Assembly: GCA_041749275.1 (NCBI GenBank) | Contig: JBGTBQ010000396.1 | Coordinates: forward strand, 1 to 10,384 | Source: JBGTBQ01 sp041749275 | GTDB lineage: Bacteria; Acidobacteriota; Blastocatellia; Pyrinomonadales; Pyrinomonadaceae | Reading direction: 5' to 3' | Length of the DNA: 10,384 nucleotides | Shown: positions 1 through 6,093 of the stretch, one piece after another | Layout of the letters: every line of letters starts with the position of its first letter | Position numbering within the stretch: position 1 is the first letter of the stretch | The notes under the pieces: model-generated | Seen by the model: the letters and a program-made list of their open reading frames with translations, nothing else | Told to the model about the DNA's origin: nothing | Databases searched by the model: none | Made by a program: the position numbers and the translations under genes

Positions 1-132
1 GCGTCACTCGTCGAGGCCGCGTCGCTCGCCAACCACGCCGCCGGCATCGTCGTCGGCAAGGTCGGCACCGCCACCGCCACGGCGGACGAACTCCTCGCGT
101 CATTCAAAACGGACGAGCCAACACGCGCCTGA
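1..132 (+). CDS. hldE/rfaE1: D-glycero-beta-D-manno-heptose-7-phosphate kinase, C-terminal fragment (5' end outside window)
   Basis: Frame 1 is open from the first base and encodes the last 43 residues of a protein before TGA at 130-132. The segment ANHAAGIVVGKVGTAT followed by a short acidic helix closely resembles the end of the PfkB-fold kinase domain of HldE/RfaE1 (E. coli has ANAAAGVVVGKLGTST). In this family the kinase phosphorylates D-glycero-D-manno-heptose 7-phosphate at C1, in the cytosol, for synthesis of the ADP-heptose used in the LPS inner core. The protein stops shortly after this motif, so here it is a separate kinase rather than the bifunctional kinase-adenylyltransferase fusion. 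ATP-site residues lie outside the window. Another PfkB sugar kinase is possible, but the GIVVGKxGT block is typical of the heptose kinases. The next gene begins 19 bases downstream, so they may be co-transcribed. Confidence 0.78.
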   Translation, partial: ASLVEAASLANHAAGIVVGKVGTATATADELLASFKTDEPTRA

Positions 133-151
133 GTTCTCGAATCGAAGTCGC

Positions 152-841
152 ATGATACGCGCCGCGTTTTCACTCCATGGCCTCGGCGTTCTGGCGCTCG
201 CAATCTTTTTCTGCGCCAGCCTCGGCGCGTGCCGGAAGCCGGACGCGGAAAGCCGCGCCGTCGAGGTCGTTACCCGCGCGCGCGCGTCAACGCTCTCTGA
301 TATGCGCGACGCGAAGGGCCGCGCCTCTTCCTTGCATGAACCAGTGATAGACAACAGCCGCCCGCTCAAACTCCCGCTCGTCAATCCGAAGATCGTGGTG
401 CGGAAGGGCGCGCGGCGGCTGACGCTCTATGCGGGCGGCGAGGCGGTGCGCGAGTTCCCCATCGCGCTCGGCTTCAACCCGGAGGGCGACAAGGCGCGGC
501 AAGGCGACGGGCGCACGCCGGAAGGCACGTTCTACGTCTGCGTCAAAAACGAGCGCAGCCTGTTCCATCTCTCTCTCGGACTGAGCTACCCGAACGAAGA
601 GGACGCCGCGCGCGGCCTCCGCGACAAGCTCATCACGCGCCGCCAGTACGAGCGCATCGTGAACGCCATTCGGAACCAGCGGAGGCCGCCGTGGGACACG
701 CGGCTCGGCGGCGAGATTTTCATCCACGGCAACGGGGCGACGGGCGATTGGACGTGGGGCTGCGTCGCGCTGGAGAACAAAGAGATCAAAGAGTTGTTCG
801 ACGCCGTGCCGATGGGCACGACCGTCCGTATCGAACCTTGA
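152..841 (+). CDS. L,D-transpeptidase (YkuD fold), probable lipoprotein
   Basis: The protein has 229 residues. It opens with a hydrophobic signal segment (residues 4-26) ending in L24-G25-A26-C27, a near-consensus lipobox, so it is probably lipidated on Cys27 and anchored in the envelope. This signal supports the ATG at 152; the Shine-Dalgarno is weak. After a linker, a YkuD domain covers roughly residues 80-229, with the block GDGRTPEGTF, then SYPN, then the active-site motif HGNG(x7)WGCVAL. His192 and Cys204 are the expected catalytic pair. The DWTxGC form resembles the YafK/ErfK-like branch. Members form or cleave 3-3 cross-links or protein-peptidoglycan links by attacking L,D-peptide bonds. 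Which of these reactions occurs here cannot be told from sequence. The gene lies 19 bases after the heptose kinase and upstream of a PBP4-type enzyme, consistent with a cell-envelope role. Confidence 0.88.
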   Translation: MIRAAFSLHGLGVLALAIFFCASLGACRKPDAESRAVEVVTRARASTLSDMRDAKGRASSLHEPVIDNSRPLKLPLVNPKIVVRKGARRLTLYAGGEAVREFPIALGFNPEGDKARQGDGRTPEGTFYVCVKNERSLFHLSLGLSYPNEEDAARGLRDKLITRRQYERIVNAIRNQRRPPWDTRLGGEIFIHGNGATGDWTWGCVALENKEIKELFDAVPMGTTVRIEP

Positions 842-916
842 AGCGCGAATAACATATAGGGCGTCGCCGCATCTCTCCATGCAACTTGTGATTTGATATG
901 TTCAGACCACTCCGGC

Positions 917-961
917 GTTCTCCACGTCTTTGCGCCCTCTGTGTTAAATTCCCTCTTTCCG
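917..961 (+). repeat. Putative dispersed intergenic repeat (CACAGAGG-CGCAAAGACG type)
   Basis: Read on the minus strand, this stretch is a run of the form TTAACACAGAGGGCGCAAAGACG followed by GTGGAGAACG. It resembles the short purine-rich repeats often found between genes in Acidobacteria, Planctomycetes and other environmental genomes, which give spurious peptides such as NTEGAKT. Only one copy lies in the window, so the identification rests on resemblance. It sits in the 167-base gap between the L,D-transpeptidase and the PBP4 gene. I saw no clear terminator or convincing promoter in that gap. Confidence 0.4.
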
Positions 962-1008
962 CTCTCCACCGAAATTGATATTCACCGAAACGTTTCTTTA
1001 AAGCCGAC

Positions 1009-2700
1009 ATGTCATCGAGAAAAGACCGTCCAGCGACCTTCGTCTCTCTCCTCTTGCTCGTCGCGCTGCTCTCCGGCGCAGCCCCCGCGCGAGCACGCGC
1101 CGCACAAAGCCGGCAGCGCGACCGTCGAGTCAACCCCGAGCGCCCGGCGACTCCGGCACAACCGACACCCACGCCGCGACAGACGCCGACTCCATCCCCG
1201 ACACCCGTCGTCATCGCTCCGGCACCGGCGCCCGTCGCGCCCCAATCGCCCGCGCCGCGAACGCTCGAAGAGTTGCGCGCGCGCATCCGTGAAATCACGG
1301 CGCGACCCGAATTCGCTTCGTCGCACCTCGCCGTAAAGATCGTCTCGCTCGACACGGGGCGCGTCCTCTACGAGGAGAACGCGCACAAGTGGATGCAACC
1401 CGCCTCGAACATGAAGCTCTACACGGTCGCCGCCGCGCTCGACCGCTTTGGCCCCGACTATCGCTTCATCACCTCGGTCTACGCGCCGGAGCGTCCCGAC
1501 CGCGCGGGCACGATCAAGGGCGACCTCGTGATTTACGGGCGCGGCGACCCGACCTACGCCACGCGCTTCAACCCGGAAGGCGACGAGAAGAACTACTACC
1601 GCGCGATAGACGAGTTGGCGGCGCGCATCGTCGCCAACGGCGTGCGGCGCGTCGAGGGCGATCTCATCGGCGACGAGAGCTATTTTTCGGGCGTCGCGCT
1701 CGCGCCCGGTTGGGAATGGGACGACCTGCAATGGTGGTACGGCGCGGAGGTGAGCGCGCTCACCGTCAACGACAACTCGGTTGACCTTTCCGTCAAACCC
1801 GGAGCGCGCGTCGGCGATCCATGCATCATCACGGTCGGCCCGCCCACACAGCTTGTCACTATCGTTGACCGCACGCGAACCAGCCCGCGCGGCGCCCCGC
1901 GCGAACTCGTCGTGCACCGTCCGCTCGGACAGAACAATATCGAGATCACCGGCACAATGCCGGTGGACGACCGAGGTTTTACGGCGAGCGTCGCCATCTC
2001 GCACCCGGCCCTGCTCTTCGCCTCGATGCTGCGCGCCTCGCTCGAACGGCAGGGCGTCGTCGTGACGGGAAAGACGCGAACGATTGACGCCCGCGCGCGT
2101 GCTGATGGCGCGCCGCTCGAAGTCTCCGCGCTCGTCGAGATTGCCACGCGACAGTCGCCGCCCATGAGCGTCATCGCCGCGCAGACGATGAAGCCCAGCC
2201 AGAATCTCTACACGGAGCTACTGCTCCGCGCGCTCGGCAAAACAAGCGCGACCGATGCGAAGAAGACGAGCGAAGAGTCTGGCATCGAGGCCGTCCGGGC
2301 CTTGCTTACGAGGGCCGAGATTGATGCCGGACGGCTCTTCATCATAGACGGCTCTGGCCTCTCGCGCGGCAACCTCGTAACGGCGGAGGCGACCGTCCAA
2401 CTCCTCACTTTTATGAACCGGCACCGCTACGGTCAGGTCTTCCGCGATGCACTGCCGGTAGCAGGCATTGATGGGACGCTGCGGAACCGGATGCGGAACA
2501 CCGTGGCGATGGGCAACGCACGCGCCAAGACGGGCACCTTGAGCAGCGCCACCTCGCTCTCCGGTTACCTCTTCACGGCGGCGGGCGAGCGGCTCGCCTT
2601 CTCGCTCATGATCAATAACCCGCCGCGCGACACAGACCCCCGCGCCGGCTTCACGGATGCCGTCACGGTGCTGCTCGCGTCGTTCACGGGACGGAGTTAA
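1009..2700 (+). CDS. dacB: D-alanyl-D-alanine carboxypeptidase/endopeptidase, PBP4 type (peptidase S13)
   Basis: The protein has 563 residues. An N-terminal signal peptide (hydrophobic core about residues 11-25, ending near ARARAA) exports it. Residues 43-84 form a Pro/Thr/Ala-rich low-complexity linker. The rest is the S13 penicillin-binding fold with all three active-site motifs: SNMK with nucleophile Ser133 and Lys136, SQN at Ser397-Asn399, and KTGT at Lys507-Gly509. The roughly 260 residues between the first two motifs fit the inserted domains of PBP4-type enzymes. Family members remove the terminal D-Ala of peptidoglycan stem peptides and cleave D-Ala-meso-DAP cross-links in the periplasm. 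The ATG at 1009 lacks an obvious Shine-Dalgarno but is the only start that gives a complete signal peptide. It lies between another peptidoglycan enzyme and dapF. The extended Pro/Thr linker is not part of the core family and may span the wall. Confidence 0.93.
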   Translation: MSSRKDRPATFVSLLLLVALLSGAAPARARAAQSRQRDRRVNPERPATPAQPTPTPRQTPTPSPTPVVIAPAPAPVAPQSPAPRTLEELRARIREITARPEFASSHLAVKIVSLDTGRVLYEENAHKWMQPASNMKLYTVAAALDRFGPDYRFITSVYAPERPDRAGTIKGDLVIYGRGDPTYATRFNPEGDEKNYYRAIDELAARIVANGVRRVEGDLIGDESYFSGVALAPGWEWDDLQWWYGAEVSALTVNDNSVDLSVKPGARVGDPCIITVGPPTQLVTIVDRTRTSPRGAPRELVVHRPLGQNNIEITGTMPVDDRGFTASVAISHPALLFASMLRASLERQGVVVTGKTRTIDARARADGAPLEVSALVEIATRQSPPMSVIAAQTMKPSQNLYTELLLRALGKTSATDAKKTSEESGIEAVRALLTRAEIDAGRLFIIDGSGLSRGNLVTAEATVQLLTFMNRHRYGQVFRDALPVAGIDGTLRNRMRNTVAMGNARAKTGTLSSATSLSGYLFTAAGERLAFSLMINNPPRDTDPRAGFTDAVTVLLASFTGRS

Positions 2701-2703
2701 AAA

Positions 2704-2776
2704 GTGGTCAGTGGTCAGTGGTCACTCAATTAAAACGCGAACGTCTTTCACTGACCACCGGCCACCGACCACTGAC
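2704..2776 (+). repeat. GTGGTCA tandem/inverted repeat forming a long hairpin
   Basis: Three exact tandem copies of GTGGTCA (2704-2710, 2711-2717, 2718-2724) are followed, after a 27-base loop, by an imperfect inverted arm (2752-2772, units TGACCAC, CGGCCAC, CGACCAC, plus TGAC at 2773-2776). The two 21-base arms match at 18 positions; a further one can form a G-U pair. The pattern is the GTGGTCAGTGG repeat seen between genes in many environmental bacterial genomes. It fills almost all of the 80-base gap between the PBP4 gene and dapF and ends four bases before the dapF start, so dapF has no visible Shine-Dalgarno. It could affect mRNA stability or dapF translation. Confidence 0.8.
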
Positions 2777-2780
2777 GTTT

Positions 2781-3665
2781 ATGCGTTTCATAAAATTTCA
2801 CGGCTACGGCAACGATTATCTGGTCTTCGAAGCGGCGGAGCTTGTGGGCATTGCCTCTCCGGGCGAGTTCGCCCGCCGTGTCTGCGAGCGCCACTTCGGG
2901 GCGGGCGGCGACGGCATCGCGGTCGTCGGGCGGCTGGCGAAGGACGAGGAGGCGGACTTTTCCCTTCGCATCTTCAACCCGGATGGCGGCGAGGCGGCGA
3001 TGTCGGGTAACGGCTCGCGCTGCGCCGCCGCTTACCTGTACTACCGTGAGCTGTGGACGCAGGACGAGTTTCGCTTCCGGACGCGAGCCGGCGTCAAACG
3101 CTACCGCCTGCGCGAGCGTTTGGGCGAGGGCGCTTTCCGTTTCGAGGCCGAGATCGGGAAACCTCTCTTCGATAGCGCCTCAATCCCGATGCGGACGCCG
3201 GAGCCACTCGCGGAAGTGCGCGCCCATCCACTCGTGCTCCCCGGCGGCGAGTTGGTTCACGTCACGGCCATGCAGATGTGCAACCCGAACTGCTGCCTCT
3301 TCACGGACGACCTTGCGAGCATAGACTGGCGGCGGCTGGGCCGCGTGATTGAGTCGCACACGGATTTCCCCGAACGCACCAACGTCGAGTTTATATGCGT
3401 CACTGACCGCCGGAACATCGAGGCGCGCGTCTGGGAGCGCGGCGCGGGCGAGACTCTCTCTTCGGGGACGGGCGCGTGCGCGGCGGCGGTCGCCTCGATG
3501 GTCAACGGCTTCACGGATAGAAGCGTCAACGTGCGGATGCCCGGCGGCCTCCTCGAAATCCTCTGGCGCGACGACGGCGAGGTGCTCCTGACCGGCACGG
3601 CGGAAGTCGTCTACGCCGGCGAGTGGAAGGCGGATTTGAGGGGTAAAGAGAAGGGAAATAGATAA
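2781..3665 (+). CDS. dapF: Diaminopimelate epimerase homologue with both catalytic cysteines replaced by serine
   Basis: The protein has 294 residues; typical DapF is about 275. The start at ATG 2781 gives the family N-terminus MRFIKFHGYGNDY. An ATG at 2718 in the same frame lies inside the intergenic repeat and is rejected. DapF interconverts L,L- and meso-diaminopimelate in the cytosol for lysine and peptidoglycan synthesis, using two cysteines as acid and base. Both motifs are present: NPDGGEAAMSGNGSRC (residues 66-81) and GAGETLSSGTGAC (221-233). The residue that is normally Cys in xCGNG is Ser75 (codon 3003-3005), and that in xCGTGA is Ser228 (codon 3462-3464). Glu224 of the GxGET motif is kept. 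Cys81 and Cys233 belong to the flanking sequence and are not the usual catalytic pair. The rest is well conserved with no frameshift, so the gene looks functional. It may be a serine-type DapF, a low-activity enzyme or a related racemase. The neighbourhood favours a peptidoglycan role. Confidence 0.88.
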   Translation: MRFIKFHGYGNDYLVFEAAELVGIASPGEFARRVCERHFGAGGDGIAVVGRLAKDEEADFSLRIFNPDGGEAAMSGNGSRCAAAYLYYRELWTQDEFRFRTRAGVKRYRLRERLGEGAFRFEAEIGKPLFDSASIPMRTPEPLAEVRAHPLVLPGGELVHVTAMQMCNPNCCLFTDDLASIDWRRLGRVIESHTDFPERTNVEFICVTDRRNIEARVWERGAGETLSSGTGACAAAVASMVNGFTDRSVNVRMPGGLLEILWRDDGEVLLTGTAEVVYAGEWKADLRGKEKGNR

Positions 3666-3747
3666 AAATCGCAAAAAAGTGGTCGGGATAAACCGTTTAG
3701 TTTCTTGCACTTCATCTCTTACGCGCTGTTTTGCGGCCTCCCGCGCC

Positions 3748-3777
3748 TAGACACCTTTTAAAAGCCTGTGCTAGCCT
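3748..3777 (+). promoter_or_regulatory. Probable sigma-70-like promoter for the 3D-domain gene
   Basis: TAGACA (3748-3753, five of six matches to TTGACA) is followed after 18 bases by TAGCCT (3772-3777), which keeps the T, A and final T of TATAAT. A TG one base upstream (3769-3770) makes an extended -10. Transcription would begin near 3784, about 190 bases before the 3D-domain start codon, giving a long leader. Assigned by eye only. Confidence 0.4.
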
Positions 3778-3786
3778 CTTTGTCGG

Positions 3787-3822
3787 GACAAGCGGGGTAA
3801 AGCTCGCTTGTCATTCTTTTTT
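3787..3822 (+). terminator. Rho-independent terminator-like hairpin downstream of dapF
   Basis: GACAAGCG (3787-3794) pairs with CGCTTGTC (3805-3812). The stem extends by one G-U and one G-C pair to 10 bp around a 6-base loop, and ATTCTTTTTT follows. It can end transcripts from dapF, 122 bases upstream. If the promoter at 3748-3777 is real, the same hairpin would lie at the very 5' end of the 3D-domain transcript and could act as an early attenuator. Confidence 0.7.
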
Positions 3823-3830
3823 ATAGGCGT

Positions 3831-3950
3831 TCTTCCGGCGCTCCGCATCAAGGATGCGAAAGCCCCCACTTCGGCTGACTGATACTTCACTCCTAGAGCC
3901 GAAGGTCGAGCAAGGGTCAGAGTTCACCACACTCGCGCGCCGCCGGAAGA
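3831..3950 (+). ncRNA. Candidate structured 5' leader of the 3D-domain gene
   Basis: A 10-bp stem joins TCTTCCGGCG (3831-3840) with CGCCGGAAGA (3941-3950). It encloses two internal hairpins: CGCATC/GATGCG (3844-3849 with 3853-3858, loop AAG) and CTTCGGCT/AGCCGAAG (3869-3876 with 3897-3904, 20-base loop). A weaker 4-bp pairing CGAG/CTCG (3907-3910 with 3932-3935) completes a multi-branched fold. The closing stem ends eight bases before the ribosome binding site. The layout is riboswitch-like, but I could not match it to a known class. I looked for c-di-AMP (ydaO) signatures, because these control wall-remodelling genes in other phyla, and did not find the conserved core. Hand-drawn pairing only. 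Confidence 0.42.
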
Positions 3951-3957
3951 CTTAATC

Positions 3958-3966
3958 GGGAGGAGA
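3958..3966 (+). promoter_or_regulatory. Strong ribosome binding site of the 3D-domain gene
   Basis: GGGAGGAGA ends nine bases before ATG 3976. It is the strongest Shine-Dalgarno on the plus strand of this window and fixes the start of the 3D-domain gene. The core AGGAG (3961-3965) is complementary to CTCCT (3890-3894) in the loop of the upstream leader hairpin. Confidence 0.8.
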
Positions 3967-3975
3967 ACCGAAGTA

Positions 3976-4602
3976 ATGGCAAAACCCCTACTGGGGGGGA
4001 GTGCGGCGATGTTCGCACTGCTCTCAGCTTCTTTGATACTTTATACGCAATCATCCGTCGCGGAGACCCTCGCGCTGAACTCGCCAGAGCTTCAGACGCA
4101 GCAAAAGGGCGACTCCGCCGTCGCGGGCGCCACCAAAACCCCCGGCGAAGCAACCACAACCCCGGCGGATTCTTCCGTCAAGACAGAAGCCTCGACGCTC
4201 AACGGAGCAGTCGAAGAAGGCGCTACGGCTACGCCCGCGGAGGCGAAAAAAGTCGAGACGCCTGTTGACAACACGACCCCGGCAGGCCCGCCGATGTCAT
4301 TCACGGCCACGGCCTACTCCTTGCGAGGGCGCACGGCGAGCGGCAGATACGTGTCGCGTGGCCTCATTGCGGCAGACCGCCGCGTCCTGCCAATTGGGAC
4401 GCGCGTCCGGCTCGAAGCGGGCGCGTACAGCGGCGAGTACACAGTCGCCGATACGGGCGGCGCCGTCCGTGGTCGTAAGGTTGACATCTGGATGCCGAGC
4501 ACGCGTGAAGCCATGCGCTTCGGGCGCCGCCCGGTTAAACTCACGGTTCTGACGCGCGTGCGGCCTCGCACGAAGAAAAACACGAGTCAGCCCGCAAAGT
4601 GA
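3976..4602 (+). CDS. Secreted 3D-domain protein (putative peptidoglycan hydrolase-like)
   Basis: The protein has 208 residues. A signal peptide covers residues 1-29 (hydrophobic 10-24, likely cleavage after SVA). Residues 30-105 form a low-complexity Thr/Ala/Glu/Pro linker, probably flexible and extracytoplasmic. The C-terminal part (107-197) is a 3D domain: it begins FTATAY, contains the PIGTRV segment and the motifs AAD, ADTGG and KVDIW, giving the three name-giving aspartates Asp134, Asp159 and Asp170. The double-psi beta-barrel 3D domain occurs in MltA-type lytic transglycosylases and in Gram-positive muralytic proteins such as YocH. In them an aspartate is catalytic, so wall cleavage is plausible but not proven here. 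No MltA barrel domain is present, so this is a stand-alone 3D protein. It ends in a basic tail. It has its own promoter and leader upstream and a strong terminator downstream, so it is probably monocistronic. Confidence 0.87.
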   Translation: MAKPLLGGSAAMFALLSASLILYTQSSVAETLALNSPELQTQQKGDSAVAGATKTPGEATTTPADSSVKTEASTLNGAVEEGATATPAEAKKVETPVDNTTPAGPPMSFTATAYSLRGRTASGRYVSRGLIAADRRVLPIGTRVRLEAGAYSGEYTVADTGGAVRGRKVDIWMPSTREAMRFGRRPVKLTVLTRVRPRTKKNTSQPAK

Positions 4603-4627
4603 GGCGTCTCCAACGCCGGAATAAATC

Positions 4628-4659
4628 AAAGGCCGCCGTCCATAAAGACGGCGGCTTTT
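4628..4659 (+). terminator. Rho-independent terminator of the 3D-domain gene
   Basis: GCCGCCGTC (4632-4640) and GACGGCGGC (4647-4655) form a 9-bp GC-rich stem around the loop CATAAA. Flanking AAAG and TTTT extend it to 13 pairs including one G-U. It starts 26 bases after the stop codon and is followed by TTTTGTCGTT. Confidence 0.9.
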
Positions 4660-4687
4660 GTCGTTCAGACCGGAAAGCGGTTAAGAT
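4658..4687 (+). promoter_or_regulatory. Possible promoter for the asparaginase gene
   Basis: TTGTCG (4658-4663) and TAAGAT (4682-4687) are separated by 18 bases; each matches the sigma-70 consensus at four of six positions. It would start transcription near 4694, about 77 bases before the start codon and just after the upstream terminator. The match is weak. A promoter is expected here because the terminator isolates the gene. Confidence 0.28.
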
Positions 4688-4770
4688 GCGGCGGTCTTTC
4701 AACAATTATGGTAGCTATGTGCGAATAGAGATGGACGCTGCTGCTGAGAGCGAGCGAATCCAACCGCAAA

Positions 4771-5835
4771 ATGATGAACACTGCGAATCCGAAACGTGAA
4801 ATCCCAGAGGCCGCGCCGCTCGTCGAGGTGCGCCGTGGCGCCATCACGGAATCGCGCCACCGTGGGCACATCGTCGCCGTGGATAGTGTGGGTGTGATAG
4901 TAGCGCGGTTGGGCACTCCGGAGACGGTCACTTTCATGCGCTCGTCGGCCAAGCCGCACCAGACGATTCCGCTCATCACGTCTGGAGCCGCCGAGCGATT
5001 TCAACTTACCGACCGCGAAATCGCCATCGCCTGCGGCTCACACAGCGGCCAGCCGGTTCACGCGGAGACGGTCGCCGGGATGCTCCGCAAGATTGGACTC
5101 GACGCGGGCGCGTTGCGTTGCGGCCTCCACGAGCCTTTCGACCGCGAGACCGCGCAAGAATTGCGCGAGCGTGGTGAGACGGCCAGCATCCTGCAAAACA
5201 ACTGTTCAGGGAAGCACGCGGGGATGCTCGCCCTCGCCGTTCACCTCGACGCTCCCGTTGACACCTACGACCAACCCGAAAACCCCGTCCAACTTGCCGC
5301 CGTCCACGTGGTCTCTCAGTTCTCCGGCTTCCCCGTCGAAGACATCGCGGTCGGCGTGGATGGCTGTGGCGTGCCCGTCTTCGGCCTCACCGTGCGCGCG
5401 ATGGCGCTCATGTACGCGCGGCTGGTCGCACCGCCCGCGGAGTTCGACGCCAAAACGACGGAGGCGTGCCGGCGGATCGTCGCGGCGATGGGTGATTACC
5501 CGGAACTGGTCGGTGGCACGCGCGAGCGTTTCGATACAGAGGTCATGCGCGCCACGGGCGGGCGCGTTGTCTCGAAGGTCGGGGCGGAGGGAGTCTATAC
5601 GGCGGGCGTGCTACCGTGCGAGCGTTGGCCGAAAGGTCTGGGCTTGGCCTTCAAGATCGAGGACGGCGAAGACCGGCGCGCGCGGCCCACGGTCGCCATC
5701 GAATCGCTGCGCCAGTTGGGTGTTTTGGACGAAGAAGCTCTGAACGCGCTCACGCCTTACTCCCGGTTTCCGATTCACAATCACAGAGGCGACAAGGTCG
5801 GTGAAATTCGTCCTGACTTTGAGTTGGAAAAGTAA
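4771..5835 (+). CDS. ansA: L-asparaginase, Rhizobium etli (AnsA / Asparaginase_II) type
   Basis: The protein has 354 residues. It hydrolyses L-asparagine to aspartate and ammonia and is a member of the R. etli asparaginase family, which resembles serine beta-lactamases in fold and is unrelated to the E. coli AnsA/AnsB enzymes. All known active-site elements are present: RSSAKP with Ser58 and Lys61, CGSHSG with Ser90, NNCSGKHAG with Cys145 and Lys148, VDGCGVP with Cys199, and SKVG with Lys269. The serines, Cys145, Lys148 and Cys199 keep a constant ten-residue offset from R. etli Ser48, Lys51, Ser80, Cys135, Lys138 and Cys189. The last three bind zinc in the characterised enzyme. There is no signal peptide, so it is cytosolic. 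The start is ATG 4771 or the adjacent ATG 4774; neither has a clear Shine-Dalgarno. Aspartate feeds diaminopimelate synthesis, but a link to nearby dapF is only a guess. The gene appears complete. Confidence 0.93.
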   Translation: MMNTANPKREIPEAAPLVEVRRGAITESRHRGHIVAVDSVGVIVARLGTPETVTFMRSSAKPHQTIPLITSGAAERFQLTDREIAIACGSHSGQPVHAETVAGMLRKIGLDAGALRCGLHEPFDRETAQELRERGETASILQNNCSGKHAGMLALAVHLDAPVDTYDQPENPVQLAAVHVVSQFSGFPVEDIAVGVDGCGVPVFGLTVRAMALMYARLVAPPAEFDAKTTEACRRIVAAMGDYPELVGGTRERFDTEVMRATGGRVVSKVGAEGVYTAGVLPCERWPKGLGLAFKIEDGEDRRARPTVAIESLRQLGVLDEEALNALTPYSRFPIHNHRGDKVGEIRPDFELEK

Positions 5836-6093
5836 TCGGTGATGTTTCCAAAAAGATAGAATGCAACATTTTCAGACAAATGTCTGGTTGAAGGTATCGA
5901 ATTCATGCGGCCCAAAGATGGTCTTAACCTTTGGAAGCAAGTCGCGCATGGCAAGCGGGTAGACGAAACCCGCTCAATTCCTAGTGAAATAGGCGGGTCA
6001 AAACTCAAGATGTCACGCTGCCGGGTTGTGGCATAGTCATTGCTAAAAGCTGTAACAGAATAAAAGTAGAGTGTAAATTGAGATAATCGGGTC

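Noticed and set aside
1012..2004. 330-residue open frame on the minus strand inside the PBP4 gene
   Set aside because: Arg-rich, no recognisable motif, and entirely opposite a gene with three intact active-site motifs; a GC-rich shadow frame.
2718..2780. Earlier in-frame start for dapF at 2718, adding 21 residues
   Set aside because: The extension translates the GTGGTCA repeat and its loop; the DapF N-terminus MRFIKFHGYGNDY begins at 2781.
3825..3970. c-di-AMP (ydaO) or c-di-GMP (GEMM) riboswitch
   Set aside because: Short similarities such as GCGAAAGCC exist, but the conserved cores of these classes could not be aligned by eye.
4599..4799. 66-codon frame spanning the gap before the asparaginase gene
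   Set aside because: It runs through the terminator hairpin at 4628-4659 and overlaps the asparaginase start; no ribosome binding site or protein similarity.
5781..6008. 75-codon minus-strand frame after the asparaginase gene
   Set aside because: It overlaps the asparaginase C-terminus and hairpin-forming sequence; no motif and no ribosome binding site seen.
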